Positions 45,846 through 56,257 of a stretch of 64,000 nt of DNA are shown piece after piece. Positions within the stretch are counted from its first letter, which is position 1. Every line of letters begins with the position of its first letter. Source of the DNA: JAPPHA01 sp963662815 (GTDB lineage: Bacteria > Pseudomonadota > Alphaproteobacteria > Rhodobacterales > Rhodobacteraceae); assembly GCA_963662815.2 (NCBI GenBank), contig CAXXWA010000032.1, positions 62,001-126,000 of the forward strand. Reading direction: 5' to 3'. Both the position numbers and the translations under genes were made by a program. The notes beneath the pieces were generated by a model, which searched no databases, was not told where the DNA came from, and saw only the letters and a list, made by a program, of their open reading frames with translations.

Positions 45846-46754
45846 CGCGGATCATGTCATGTCCTCCACCGCTCCCTCTGGTTAGGTGCAACTGCCCAGA
45901 GGTGTTTGCCTGTATCTCTTGTCAGCCACGGTTTTGGCGTGGACGAAATCGATCAGTCTACCGATGCCCAGATTTGAATCTTTCGTGCTCACGGTCAGCA
46001 CGCGCCTCCTCATTTCAGCCACATCAGTTATTGTAAAACTGACCGTTCTGCAAAAGCCCCTGCAATATCTAAAACTCGGGTCGACTCCGGCTCAGTGTCA
46101 AATGACACTCAAAGGGTGCCGCTTGTTCGACGATTCAGGACATTTCCTTGAATTCTCAACGGAAGCAGATGGAAGCGGGTCGCTGCATCGCGGCGTGACC
46201 CGCGCAAGGATCAGACCGGTCGGATTTCGTCCAGAAGTTGCACAACTTCGGCTGTGCATTCCTGCCGGATACAGGGATCCGGCCGCTCAGGCGCTCGCTG
46301 CGTTCTCCGGAAGGTGGATCGCGTCAGGCAGCTTCACGCCTCCAACTTGTCCTCTTGGACTTCGTCGGCCTGGTCGCGAAGTCGCGCACGAAACAAGCGA
46401 TGACTTCTGCGCGGTTCGCGGCCAGCAGACCGGGCAGAAACGTCGCTCGCAACCAGGAGTAGCGCCGCGCTCCCGGAGGCGGCCGACGCTGGATTTTGCA
46501 CCTGCGCTTCGGATTGACAGCGCGCATCGCAACGATCGACCCGCCTCGCGCCTCCAAGACTCGCCGGGCCGCCGATGGTGGGTGCCGCGAAAGCCAGACT
46601 GTCTTTCCTGGACCACGCGCGGCAGCGGAAGACGCCAGGGGCAACCTCTCCGTCCGGATAGCCTTCCGATCGCCAGGCCTGACCGACTGGATCAGTGTGG
46701 AGGCAAAATCCACCCAAGAGGCCCCTGCCCCGGCCTTGTCGGGCGAAGAAGACT
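45846..46754. other. no recognisable gene
   Basis: About 900 bp between the IS1634 element and lipA. Open frames exist on both strands but none matches a known family; likely decayed DNA. Confidence 0.4.
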
Positions 46755-47717
46755 CTAGATCGCCGCAAGCATCGACTGCCGGGCCTCTTTCAGTCGCCGA
46801 AAGTCGTCGCCCGCGTGATAGCTCGACCTCGTCAACGGGGATGCCGAAACCAGGAGGAAACCCTTGCCGTACGCGGCTTTCTCCAGGACAGCAAACTCGT
46901 CCGGAGTTACGAAACGGTCGACGGGATGGTGCCTGGGCGTAGGCTGCAGGTATTGCCCCACGGTCAGGAAGTCCACGCCTGCCGATCGCAGATCGTCCAT
47001 TGCCTGATGGACTTCCAGTCTCCGCTCGCCGAGACCGACCATGATTCCCGACTTGGTGAAAACCGACGGATCGATTTCCTTGGCGCGCTGCAACAGCCTG
47101 AGCGAGTGGAAGTAGCGCGCCCCCGGGCGGACTTCGGGGTAAAGCCCGGGAACCGTTTCCAGGTTGTGGTTGAATACGTCCGGACGCGCCTCAATGACGG
47201 TCTCCAGTGCCGCGGGGTCGCACCTGAGGAAATCGGGCGTAAGCACCTCCACCGTCGATCCGGGCGACCTCCTGCGAATGGCGCGGATCGTCCTGGCGAA
47301 GTGCTCCGCGCCGCCGTCTTCGAGATCGTCACGGTCGACGGATGTCACCACGACATGCCGAAGCGCCAGTTTTTCGACCGCTGCGGCAACGCGGCCCGGC
47401 TCGAAAGGGTCGAGCGCATCCGGCCGGCCAGTTGAAACATTGCAGAATGTGCAGCCGCGCGTGCAGACCTCGCCCATGATCATCATGGTCGCATGGCCTG
47501 CCGACCAGCACTCGCCCATGTTCGGACAACCGGCCTCCTCGCAAACCGTGGTCAGGCTGTTTTCGCGAATGATCCCGGCGGTGTTCCTGTATCCGGGCGT
47601 CGCGGGAACCTTCACCCGAATCCACGGCGGTTTCCGCAGCGGAGCGCTCTCAGGCCGTCCGGCATGTTGAGGGTGTCGCAAACCGGGTCTTTCGATCTTC
47701 GCACGTGAAGATGACAT
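46755..47717 (-). CDS. lipA: lipoyl synthase
   Basis: The 320-residue radical SAM enzyme inserts two sulfurs into octanoyl groups on lipoyl domains. The auxiliary cluster motif CEEAGCPNMGECW and the radical SAM motif CTRGCTFCNV are both intact, followed by DRDDLEDGGA and LTVGQYLQPTPRHHPV. Length is normal. In relatives it lies directly after lpd; here mnmA, a dipeptidase and an Amt gene separate them. Confidence 0.96.
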   Translation of the reverse strand: MSSSRAKIERPGLRHPQHAGRPESAPLRKPPWIRVKVPATPGYRNTAGIIRENSLTTVCEEAGCPNMGECWSAGHATMMIMGEVCTRGCTFCNVSTGRPDALDPFEPGRVAAAVEKLALRHVVVTSVDRDDLEDGGAEHFARTIRAIRRRSPGSTVEVLTPDFLRCDPAALETVIEARPDVFNHNLETVPGLYPEVRPGARYFHSLRLLQRAKEIDPSVFTKSGIMVGLGERRLEVHQAMDDLRSAGVDFLTVGQYLQPTPRHHPVDRFVTPDEFAVLEKAAYGKGFLLVSASPLTRSSYHAGDDFRRLKEARQSMLAAI

Positions 47718-47903
47718 CCTGATTCCATGTTCTTCGTTGCGTCAATGCACCCACACCCTAGCAAATCCGGCACCGCAACAAAACGCCTTCCCTGAACCGG
47801 GTGGCGATGGCGAAGCCGCGCGACCGTAGCAGTCCGAAGCTGTTCGACGCCGAGTTCCCCGTGCGCGTGGACTTGAAGTCCGTGCTGGTATAGTCGAAGC
47901 GGC

Positions 47904-49082
47904 ATGAAACACACGGTCGACATGAGTTCGGAAACCCGCAAGCTGAACTCGCTTGGTTTCGCGAAGGACCCGCGCGACACGCGCGTGCTCGTCGCCATGT
48001 CCGGGGGGGTCGACAGTTCGGTCGTCGCAGCCTCGCTCGTATCCGACGGTTATGATGTCGTCGGCATTACCCTGCAACTCTACGACCACGGAAGCGCGGT
48101 TTCCCGGCCGGGTGCCTGTTGCGCGGGCGCGGATATCCGCGACGCCCGTCGGGTCGCCGCCGAACTGGATTTTCCGCACTACGTGCTTGACTACGAAAGC
48201 CGTTTCAAGGCTTCCGTCATCGACAAGTTCGCGGACAGTTATCTGGCGGGCTTCACGCCTGTCCCCTGCATCCTCTGCAACCAGGGAGTCAAGTTCTGCG
48301 ATCTCCTTGAAACGGCGCGCGAGATCGATGCGGACTGCATGGCGACCGGACATTATGTCAGGCGACGGACGGGCCCCTGCGGAGCGGAGCTCCACCGTGC
48401 TGCGGACGCGCGGCGGGACCAGTCGTACTTCCTCTTCGCGACCACGCGGGAACAACTGGAATACCTGCGTTTCCCGCTCGGACACCTCCAATCAAAATCC
48501 GAAACACGCACGCTTGCCGCCAGATTCGGCCTCGCGGTCGCTGACAAGCCGGACAGCCAGGACATCTGCTTCGTCCCTGAGGGATCCTACGCATCTGTCA
48601 TCGAACGGCTTCGCCCGGATGCATCAAGACCTGGCGACATCGTCGGGCAGGACGGCCGCAGGCTGGGAAAGCACCGCGGGCTAATCCATTACACTGTCGG
48701 TCAGCGGCGCGGCCTCGGCATCGGCGGCGGCGAGCCCCTTTACGTGCTGCGCCTGGACGCGGCCGAAAACCTGGTGATCGTTGGTCCGAGGCACGCGCTC
48801 GCAACCCGTTGTTTCAGGCTCGTGGACGTCAACTGGCTTGGAGACGAACCGTTCGAGAAGAGCGGCGCAAGGGAGGTCTCTGTTCGCGTAAGGTCGACGC
48901 GTCCGCCGCTCGAAGCCACGTTGCGCCCGATCGACGGAACCAGCTGCACGGTCGAACTGTTCGTTCCCGAAGAAGGCGTCGCGCCCGGCCAGGCATGCGT
49001 TTTCTACGAGACCGATGGCACGCGCGTATTGGGCGGCGGGTGGATCGGCCGCAACGCAGGGGACGGCGGCAACGAATCATAG
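47904..49082 (+). CDS. mnmA: tRNA-specific 2-thiouridylase
   Basis: The 392-residue enzyme thiolates U34 of Lys, Glu and Gln tRNAs. It has the PP-loop AMSGGVDSSVVA, the catalytic Cys in PCILCNQGVKF, the second Cys in SQDICFVP and the GLIHYTVGQRRGLGI segment. ATG 47904 is usual; an internal ATG (MSSETRK) six codons later is possible. It is divergent from lipA. Confidence 0.95.
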   Translation: MKHTVDMSSETRKLNSLGFAKDPRDTRVLVAMSGGVDSSVVAASLVSDGYDVVGITLQLYDHGSAVSRPGACCAGADIRDARRVAAELDFPHYVLDYESRFKASVIDKFADSYLAGFTPVPCILCNQGVKFCDLLETAREIDADCMATGHYVRRRTGPCGAELHRAADARRDQSYFLFATTREQLEYLRFPLGHLQSKSETRTLAARFGLAVADKPDSQDICFVPEGSYASVIERLRPDASRPGDIVGQDGRRLGKHRGLIHYTVGQRRGLGIGGGEPLYVLRLDAAENLVIVGPRHALATRCFRLVDVNWLGDEPFEKSGAREVSVRVRSTRPPLEATLRPIDGTSCTVELFVPEEGVAPGQACVFYETDGTRVLGGGWIGRNAGDGGNES

Positions 49083-49160
49083 CGGGCGAACCCCGGTAAC
49101 CCGGGTCATTCCGCGCCGGATCGCGAAGGCTGCGGCACGAATTGATTGGAAGGGAGTCAC

Positions 49161-50543
49161 ATGGACACTGAACGCGTGCTTTCGGAGGTCGACAGCAAAC
49201 TCGGCGCCGCGCTGGACCGGCTCAAGGAACTGGTTCGCATCGAGAGCATTTCCACGGACCCGGCATATTCGGCGGCTTGCCGAGAGGCGGCGGACTGGTT
49301 GGCGCGCGACTTGGCTTCAATCGGATTCGACGCCGCCAGCCGCGATACGCCGGGGAAACCGGTCGTAATGGCGAGTTGCGGTACGAAAAAGACCGGCATC
49401 CGCGTGCTGTTCTATGGCCACTACGACGTTCAGCCGGTCGACCCGCTCGAGCTTTGGGACTGCCCGCCGTTCGACCCGCAGATACAGGATTCTGCGACCG
49501 GGCCCGTGCTCCGAGGCCGTGGTACATCGGATGACAAGGGCCAGTTGATGACGTTTGTCGAGGCATGCAGAGCCTGGAAGTCCGTTGCTGGCGACCTCCC
49601 CTTGGCAACGAGCGTCTTCATCGAGGGCGAGGAAGAGAGCGGTTCGCCATCACTCGTTCCGTTTATGGAATCGCATCGTGACGAGCTTGCATCTGACGTC
49701 GTCCTGATCTGCGACACCGGAATGCTGGCCCGCGATGCGCCGGCTGTTGTCACCATGCTGCGCGGAATACTTGCGGAAGAGGTTGTGGTGCACGGACCGA
49801 CGCAGGATCTTCACTCCGGCATGTACGGCGGACCCGCGATCAATCCCTGCAGGGCGCTCTGCAGTGTGCTTGCGGCGCTTCACGACAGTCGGGGCCGTGT
49901 CACGCTCGAGGGATTCTACGACGGTGTCCCGGAGCTCCCGGAACAGATCAGCCGCCAATGGAATGAACTTGCTTTCGACGCCGGCGCGTTTCTCGGACAA
50001 GTCGGTCTAGCGACTCCTGCAGGCGAATGCGACCGGTCCGTCCTCGAACAGGTCTGGTCCCGTCCGACTTGCGAGATCAACGGGCTCGGCGGAGGATATT
50101 CCGGCGAAGGATTCAAGACGGTGCTGCCTGCGGAAGCGAGGGCGAAAGTAAGCTTCCGCCTTGTCGGCAGCCAGGATCCGCAAGCGATCAGGGAATCGTT
50201 TCGAGCACACGTGAGGGCGGAGTTGCCACCCGACTGCCGCGCTGAATTCAAGTCGCATGCCGGTTCCGGCGCAATGAGCGCATCGATCCGGCATCCGGCA
50301 TTCGAGGCCGCGAGAAGGGCGCTGGCTGAGGAATGGGGCAAGGAAGCCGTCTACGTCGGGTGCGGCGGTTCCATACCGGTTGCCGGACACTTCAAGTCGA
50401 TCATCGGATCCGAGCCCTTGATGATCGGATTCGGGCAGGACGACGACGCCATTCACTCTCCAAACGAAAAATACGACGTCCGGTCGTTTCACAAGGGAAT
50501 CCGCAGTTGGGTGAGAATACTCGCAGCGCTTGCGCGGACATGA
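49161..50543 (+). CDS. M20-family metallopeptidase (dipeptidase)
   Basis: The 460-residue enzyme belongs to the M20 zinc peptidases. It has the metal/catalytic motifs VLFYGHYDVQPVDP, GRGTSDDKGQ, FIEGEEESGSPSL, a dimerisation/lid segment LHSGMYGGPAINP, and the C-terminal DDAIHSPNEKYD His ligand. The ATG at 49161 follows GGAAGGGAGTCAC. Substrate specificity (dipeptide or other acylated amino acid) is not resolved. Confidence 0.9.
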   Translation: MDTERVLSEVDSKLGAALDRLKELVRIESISTDPAYSAACREAADWLARDLASIGFDAASRDTPGKPVVMASCGTKKTGIRVLFYGHYDVQPVDPLELWDCPPFDPQIQDSATGPVLRGRGTSDDKGQLMTFVEACRAWKSVAGDLPLATSVFIEGEEESGSPSLVPFMESHRDELASDVVLICDTGMLARDAPAVVTMLRGILAEEVVVHGPTQDLHSGMYGGPAINPCRALCSVLAALHDSRGRVTLEGFYDGVPELPEQISRQWNELAFDAGAFLGQVGLATPAGECDRSVLEQVWSRPTCEINGLGGGYSGEGFKTVLPAEARAKVSFRLVGSQDPQAIRESFRAHVRAELPPDCRAEFKSHAGSGAMSASIRHPAFEAARRALAEEWGKEAVYVGCGGSIPVAGHFKSIIGSEPLMIGFGQDDDAIHSPNEKYDVRSFHKGIRSWVRILAALART

Positions 50544-50648
50544 TCCGCGCCGGCTTGAGAGGTGGGGAGGAGGCGTTGCAGGGACCGATTCCAACGCCGT
50601 CCAACCCCTACGCCCGGGCGCGATGCCGCGCCCGGGACGTTCATCGAT

Positions 50649-51995
50649 TCAGGTCGTGAACTCCGGGTAGGCCTCCATGCCGAGTTCGGTCATGTCGAGA
50701 CCGGAAAACTCGCTTTCCTCGTCGACACGGATGCCCATCGTCGCTCTCAGGAGCATCCACACAATCCAGGACACGGCGGACACGAACGCACCGACGATGA
50801 CAATGGACGCAACCTGTCCGAAGATCGTTGCGTCAGGGTTCGTGAAGCAAACCGCAAGCGTTCCCCAGATCCCGGCGAAAAGGTGCACGGGTACGGCTCC
50901 GACCACATCGTCAATCCGCATCCTGTCAAGAACCGGCACGCCGAAGACCACGATGACGCCGCCAACCCCGCCGATCAACAACGCGCCGAACAGCGACGGA
51001 TAGAGCGGTTCCGCGGTAATCGACACGAGGCCGGCAAGGGCGCCGTTCAAGACCATCGTAAGGTCGACCTTGCCGTAGAGCTGCTGCGTCAGGACCATGG
51101 CCACGACTGCGCCCGCGGCAGCCGCCATGTTGGTGTTCGCGAAAATGCGACTCACGTCCGCAGCGTCACCGACAGTGCCCATCGCCAACTGCGAACCGCC
51201 GTTGAACCCGAACCAGCCAATCCAGAGGATGAAGGTTCCGAGCGTTGCAAGGGGCATGTTCGATCCGAGGATCGGATTGACCTGCCCGCCCTTGTATTTT
51301 CCGGTTCGCGCTCCCAACAAAATCGCGCCGACAAGCGCTGCCCATCCGCCGACGGAGTGAACGACTGTGGAGCCAGCGAAATCCAGGAAGCCGAACTGGG
51401 AGTCGAGGAAGCCGCCGCCCCACTTCCAGGACGCCTGGATCGGATAGATCAGGCCTGTAAGGACTGCTGTGAACAGGAGAAACGGCCATAGCTTGATGCG
51501 TTCGGCGAGCGTTCCCGACACGATTGAAGCCGCTGTGGCGCAGAACATCAACTGGAAGAAGAAATCCGATCCTGTCGATGCGTAGGCGAGGTCGTCGGCG
51601 CCGTCGGGTCCGATGCCCACCGCTTCGAGTACCGCCAGTCCGAAAGCGCCGATGTATCCCCCGGAGTCGTCCGACCCAATGGACCAGTTTCCGAGAGGGT
51701 ACATGAGATTGTAGCCGACCAGCCAGTACATGATGGCGGCAATCGAAAACAGCCCGACGTTCTTGGTGAGTTGCGTGGTTACATTCCTCGATCTTACCAA
51801 GCCCGCTTCCAGCATCGCGAATCCGGCTGCCATCCAGAACACGAGAAAGCCGCTTACGAGGAAAAGGAACGTGTTGAGAACAAAGGCGGTGTGCACCGCC
51901 ACTTCCGTTCCCGCAGCGTCCTGGGCCGTTGCGGGAGACGCGGCCAGCGCGATCACGAGCAGGCCGAGCAAGTAACTTGCGTGGATTGACATCAT
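50649..51995 (-). CDS. amt: ammonium transporter with N-terminal signal peptide
   Basis: The 448-residue protein starts at 51995 (MMSIHASYLLGLLVIALAAS) after GGAAGAAAA, with a cleavable-looking signal peptide ending PATAQ. Conserved pore residues are DFAGSTVVHSVGG and VPVHLFAGIWG, with WFGFNGGSQLAM. The longer external loops and signal peptide distinguish it from the 24344 Amt. No PII gene is adjacent. Confidence 0.93.
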   Translation of the reverse strand: MMSIHASYLLGLLVIALAASPATAQDAAGTEVAVHTAFVLNTFLFLVSGFLVFWMAAGFAMLEAGLVRSRNVTTQLTKNVGLFSIAAIMYWLVGYNLMYPLGNWSIGSDDSGGYIGAFGLAVLEAVGIGPDGADDLAYASTGSDFFFQLMFCATAASIVSGTLAERIKLWPFLLFTAVLTGLIYPIQASWKWGGGFLDSQFGFLDFAGSTVVHSVGGWAALVGAILLGARTGKYKGGQVNPILGSNMPLATLGTFILWIGWFGFNGGSQLAMGTVGDAADVSRIFANTNMAAAAGAVVAMVLTQQLYGKVDLTMVLNGALAGLVSITAEPLYPSLFGALLIGGVGGVIVVFGVPVLDRMRIDDVVGAVPVHLFAGIWGTLAVCFTNPDATIFGQVASIVIVGAFVSAVSWIVWMLLRATMGIRVDEESEFSGLDMTELGMEAYPEFTT

Positions 51996-53262
51996 TTTTC
52001 TTCCGTTGGTTTGGACCGGGCTCTGGTCCCTGGTTTGCGCCCCATTGCGCAGGCACTTGTCGACCGTCCCGTGGATACGGCCGGACACGAGCCTTCGAAC
52101 ATGAGAGCGTTCAGTCGGCCAGAATCGGCCACAAGGAAATTCACGGAAGATCGAAAATTACTGGAATTTGACTAACTTTTATGCATGATTACATACCATG
52201 ATTAATTCTTTGACAGAAATGCTCTTTCAACAGCGCGACGGCATCGCAAGCTGTTCGAGATGATTCCCGCAGTCCTGATCCCCCGGAGTGCCGACGTAAC
52301 GCTTTCCGGCGCATGAGCCGTCTGCAGACGCCCCGATGCCGATTGCAAGATGCCGGGATTCGCCTCATTGCGGCTATGTTGGCGCAGTCGGCTTTCCTGA
52401 GGCGCTGCATTTCGCATCGACACTGATCCCCAAACCTGGAGGTCGTACGTCCGGACCCTGCGCCCGCAACAGCAAATTCGCCGTTCATTCTAAAGCAAGC
52501 GCTCCGCGACAGCCCTATCTGCGGATTTTTCGGACGTCGCCGAGCACGCAAATCCGGGCTTGCTGGCCCACGGACGCAACTGCCGACGCATGCGGCACAG
52601 GTATCGTCTTGAAGACGCTGCCCGATGACAACTGCCGAAAATGGCCAATGGAAGGAATGCCCGGCAGATCAAGGCTGTCGGCGCTTGTCCGCTTCCAATT
52701 CAAGGCGCGATGCGGGCTGGCGGCCGACGGCCTGGCACGACCCGCACTGGTGCGGGAAACGGACCCGCGAGCGTCGCGCTCCCCAACACTGCGGAAAACG
52801 ATCTCCGCTCGATTTCCGTCTTCGCCGTGCAGGTCGGGTGCGACTGGCGAAACCGCGACCGCAGCAACCAGGCCGGTCCCTGCCGCACTTTCAGTGATTG
52901 AACATGAAGAGGGCGCGCCGGCGAAGTGCCGACAATCGTTGAGAGTATGGCCGCCTCTGGACGCGTGAGGATTAGGGGCGGAACTGAAAGCATCGGGGAC
53001 GACTCACCCGCGCATTGCGACAAGTCCCTGCTTTCCGGTCTCGCTGTGCTGACTCCTGACGCGGCGGCGGTGCGGTGCCAGGGCCATCTTCATCCGGTTC
53101 CGGTGCAAACCTGGCCGCCGCAAGGACAGGCGCTTGACCCTCCCGAGACTGACCCGACAAGGGACAACAATGGCGAGATTGCGCCAGGCACAACTCGCAA
53201 CGTCAGGACGCGAACGACCGAGATTGAAGGAATTCCTTTCGAAACTGAAACTCCGAATGCGA
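51996..53262. other. no recognisable gene
   Basis: About 1.25 kb upstream of amt and downstream of lpd. An AT-rich patch at about 52140-52215 probably holds the amt promoter; I see no sigma-54 consensus. The remainder has no recognisable protein. Confidence 0.4.
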
Positions 53263-54657
53263 CTAAAAGTGGACGACGCGGTCGAATGCGTCGAGCACAC
53301 TCTCGTGCATCATTTCGGAGAGAGTCGGATGAGGGAATATCGCGTTCATCAATTCTTCCTCGGTCGTTTCCAGCTGCTTGCCGATCACGAATCCCTGAAT
53401 GAGTTCCGTAACTTCCGTGCCAATCATGTGGGCGCCGAGCAGTTCACCCGAATTCGCATCGAAAACAGTCTTTACAAGGCCTTCGGTTTCACCAAGCGCG
53501 ATCGCCTTGCCGTTGGCCAGAAACGGAAACCTGCCAACCCGTATCTCCCGGCCCGCCGTGCGCGCCTGCTCCTCGGTCATCCCCACGGAAGCGATCTGCG
53601 GATGGCAATACGTACAGCCCGCGATGCCGGCACGATCAACCGGATGCGACATCAGACCTGCTGCCGTTTCCGCCGCGACAATTCCCTCGTGGCTCGCTTT
53701 GTGAGCCAGCCAGGGAGGTGCCGTGACGTCTCCGATGGCGAATATCCCCTCGACGCCGGTCCGGCAGAACGGGTCGGTCACGATATGGCCGCGTTCAGTC
53801 TGGACGCCGCTGTCTTCCAGGCCGATCCCCTCAGAATTTGCGACTATCCCGACCGCGGAAATGACCGTGTCGAACTCGGCCGAGACTTCTTTCCCGTTGA
53901 CGTCGATGTGCGCAACTACCGAGCCGGCTCGCCGTTCGAGGCGCCTGACCTGGGATTTCTCCATTATGGTCATACCCTGAGCAGTGAACTGCTTCTTCGC
54001 AAGTCCGGATATTTCAGCGTCCTCCACGGGGAGCATCCTGTCCACGGCTTCGACAACGGTCGTTTCGGCACCAAGCGTCGAATAAAAGCTCGCGAACTCG
54101 ATTCCGATCGCGCCTGAACCGATCACGAGAAGCCTTTCGGGCATCCTCGAAGGACGAAGCGCATGCCTGTAAGTCCAGATCCGGTCGCCATCCGCTTCCA
54201 TTCCCGGCAACTCGCGGGCACGGGCACCGGTGGAGACGATTATGTTTCGCGTCTCGATCAACTCATCTGTACCTTCCCCGCGAACCCGGACGCTTCCTGG
54301 CCCGGCGATCGTGCCCGCACCGAAGAACACCGTCACTTGATTTTTCTTGAGAAGGTGCGAGACACCGCGACTGAGTTGGCCCGCAACCGTTCGAGAACGC
54401 TCGACGATCGCGTCAAGATCGAAACCGATGTCCCCGACCCGCAAACCGAATTCGCCTGCCCGACGCATGAGGAGATACAGCTCGGACGAACGGAGGATGG
54501 ACTTTGTCGGAATGCATCCCCAGTTCAGGCAAATTCCGCCGAGATTCTCGCGTTCGATGATGGCGACGCGCAAGCCGAGTTGAGCGCCCCGGATCGCCGC
54601 CACGTAGCCGCCGGGTCCGGCGCCGATGACGACAAGGTCGAATGCCTCTTTGGTCAT
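53263..54657 (-). CDS. lpd: dihydrolipoyl dehydrogenase
   Basis: The 464-residue flavoenzyme is the E3 subunit of 2-oxoacid dehydrogenase complexes. It has the FAD motif VIGAGPGGYVAAIRG, the redox disulfide GGICLNWGCIPTKS, the NAD motif VIGSGAIGIEFASFY, the second FAD motif GIFAIGDVT and the catalytic His in HPTLSEMM. No pdh genes adjoin it here. Confidence 0.95.
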   Translation of the reverse strand: MTKEAFDLVVIGAGPGGYVAAIRGAQLGLRVAIIERENLGGICLNWGCIPTKSILRSSELYLLMRRAGEFGLRVGDIGFDLDAIVERSRTVAGQLSRGVSHLLKKNQVTVFFGAGTIAGPGSVRVRGEGTDELIETRNIIVSTGARARELPGMEADGDRIWTYRHALRPSRMPERLLVIGSGAIGIEFASFYSTLGAETTVVEAVDRMLPVEDAEISGLAKKQFTAQGMTIMEKSQVRRLERRAGSVVAHIDVNGKEVSAEFDTVISAVGIVANSEGIGLEDSGVQTERGHIVTDPFCRTGVEGIFAIGDVTAPPWLAHKASHEGIVAAETAAGLMSHPVDRAGIAGCTYCHPQIASVGMTEEQARTAGREIRVGRFPFLANGKAIALGETEGLVKTVFDANSGELLGAHMIGTEVTELIQGFVIGKQLETTEEELMNAIFPHPTLSEMMHESVLDAFDRVVHF

Positions 54658-55589
54658 GGTAGATTCTCCACAAGATTCCCGGCTTTCCGCGATCAGTGCA
54701 TATCGCGAACAAGACCGTGACCGAATATCTCCTTATGGCCGGTTTCTCAATTCCGGTTTCAGGCCGCGGTGAATCGTTCAGGGCTGCCGGCCGGCCGAAG
54801 TCCGTTTTCCAAACGCCTTCTGCACCGCATTCTCTGGAGATTCGGGAAGCCCTGCACGAAATGGCATCGGACTGGCCTGGGTCGCCTGGCGCATCGGCAA
54901 GGTAGCATGACCGGCAGTCCATTGCAGCGGCCTTGAACCGCCCCCAACCACTTCGACGCGCCGGACAGCACCAGAACCGCGGCGAAAGCACGGTCCCGCC
55001 TTCGCGGCGTCCATGACTTCGGTTTCGCCGGTTGTCTGTCGTGCCTCGGTCACCCGACTATCCGATCATTCCCGGGCACTTCTCGCAAGTGCCGGTATGG
55101 TTCCGGACCCTCACATGCCGATGTTCGGCAGACTCGCATGCTCTTGGCGCAGTGCGGAACGCACAGGCACTTGACCGGGCTCGCCAAACGGGCGGCGGAC
55201 ACTACCGTGACGGCGGGAAGCGCCTTGGCAAACAGCGTTGGCAGAATCGCGCCAATGCCTGTGTTGAGTGCGCGGGACGAGAACGGTCCGAACAGTTGCG
55301 AGAGAAGCTGCAAGAGTTGGAGGGTCTGCTTTGCTGTTCTTTTTTGTCCCAAAGCAGTCCACTCGACTTCTTGCCCCGGAATGTCGCCAGCCACCCATCC
55401 AGCACTCGAAGGAGGTTCGTCGATACATTGGAGGATATACGGTTTCTCTCGGCTGGAAACTCGTCCGATCTTACAAGTTCTTGCGAACAGCGCCGCTCAA
55501 GCCGGCAGAATCGCGAAGCCATGGGCGGAACGTTGCGACGAACAGCGGACTGCATGCCAGTCGGAATCCGGCCGCCTATGGCAATCCAG
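54658..55589. other. no recognisable gene
   Basis: About 930 bp between lpd and the hairpin downstream of the DUF924 gene; presumably contains the lpd promoter. No protein is recognised. Confidence 0.4.
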
Positions 55590-55647
55590 GGCATCTGTCG
55601 GCAAACCGCATCGAACAGTTGTTCGACGCGGTTTGCCGACAGATGCC
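55590..55647. repeat. 58-bp near-perfect palindrome (hairpin)
   Basis: Arms 55590-55617 and 55620-55647 pair at 27 of 28 positions with a two-base loop (GGCATCTGTCGGCAAACCGC...). It lies 13 bases after the DUF924 stop, so it could end that transcript, but no T run follows. Confidence 0.85.
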
Positions 55648-55660
55648 GTCGTCGGTGAAA

Positions 55661-56257
55661 TTACCCCGCCTTTTCGCGCGCTTCCAGTTCGTTTGCGAAG
55701 TTCATGTACCCCCCATCCGCCATGAAACGCACTTCCTCTTCGTTCGATTCCCGCCCCAATGCTTCATTCCTGAAGGGAAACCGGCCGTATTTTCGGATAA
55801 TTTCCATGTGCGCGCGCATGTGCAGGAGGCCCAGTGACGCGTCAGGCATTCCGGCAGAGAATTTCTCCAAACCGTATTCCTGGTCTTGGAGTGACTCGGA
55901 ATGCTCGAATGGCAAGTAGAAGAACTGCCTCTCCGCCCCTTCAATTTCGATGTCCTGGCCCCGTTCGACAGCCGACCTGGCGACCGAACGGGCTTTCGAG
56001 TCGGTCGCAAACGCGCGCGCATCGTCCCGGAACATGTTTCTCGGGAACTGGTCGAGCAACAACAGTAGCGCCAATGACCCGCGCGGGGTGTCCTGCCAGT
56101 GGTCCAGCCTGCCGTCGCGCGCTTCGGAGTAGGCACCAAGGAACCGCCGCGTTATTTCCGCATCCAGTTCCTTTGTACTCATGTACCAGCGTTCGACTCC
56201 GACTTCGTCGGTCCAAAAGTTCACGACATCGTCAGAGGAAATCTTCGACCCGCCCAT
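55661..56257 (-). CDS. DUF924 family protein
   Basis: The 198-residue helical protein starts at 56257 (MGGSKISSDDVVNFW) after GGAGGCGAAC. Family signatures are VVNFWTDEVGVERWYMS, SLALLLLLDQFPRNMFRDDA RAFATD, FFYLPFEHSESLQDQE and HMRAHMEIIRKYGRFPFRNE ALGRES. The function is unknown; the family is widespread in proteobacteria. Confidence 0.92.
   Translation of the reverse strand: MGGSKISSDDVVNFWTDEVGVERWYMSTKELDAEITRRFLGAYSEARDGRLDHWQDTPRGSLALLLLLDQFPRNMFRDDARAFATDSKARSVARSAVERGQDIEIEGAERQFFYLPFEHSESLQDQEYGLEKFSAGMPDASLGLLHMRAHMEIIRKYGRFPFRNEALGRESNEEEVRFMADGGYMNFANELEAREKAG

Noticed and set aside
45886..46758. 290-codon plus-strand frame before lipA
   Set aside because: Unrecognisable, ends inside lipA on the opposite strand, composition not gene-like.
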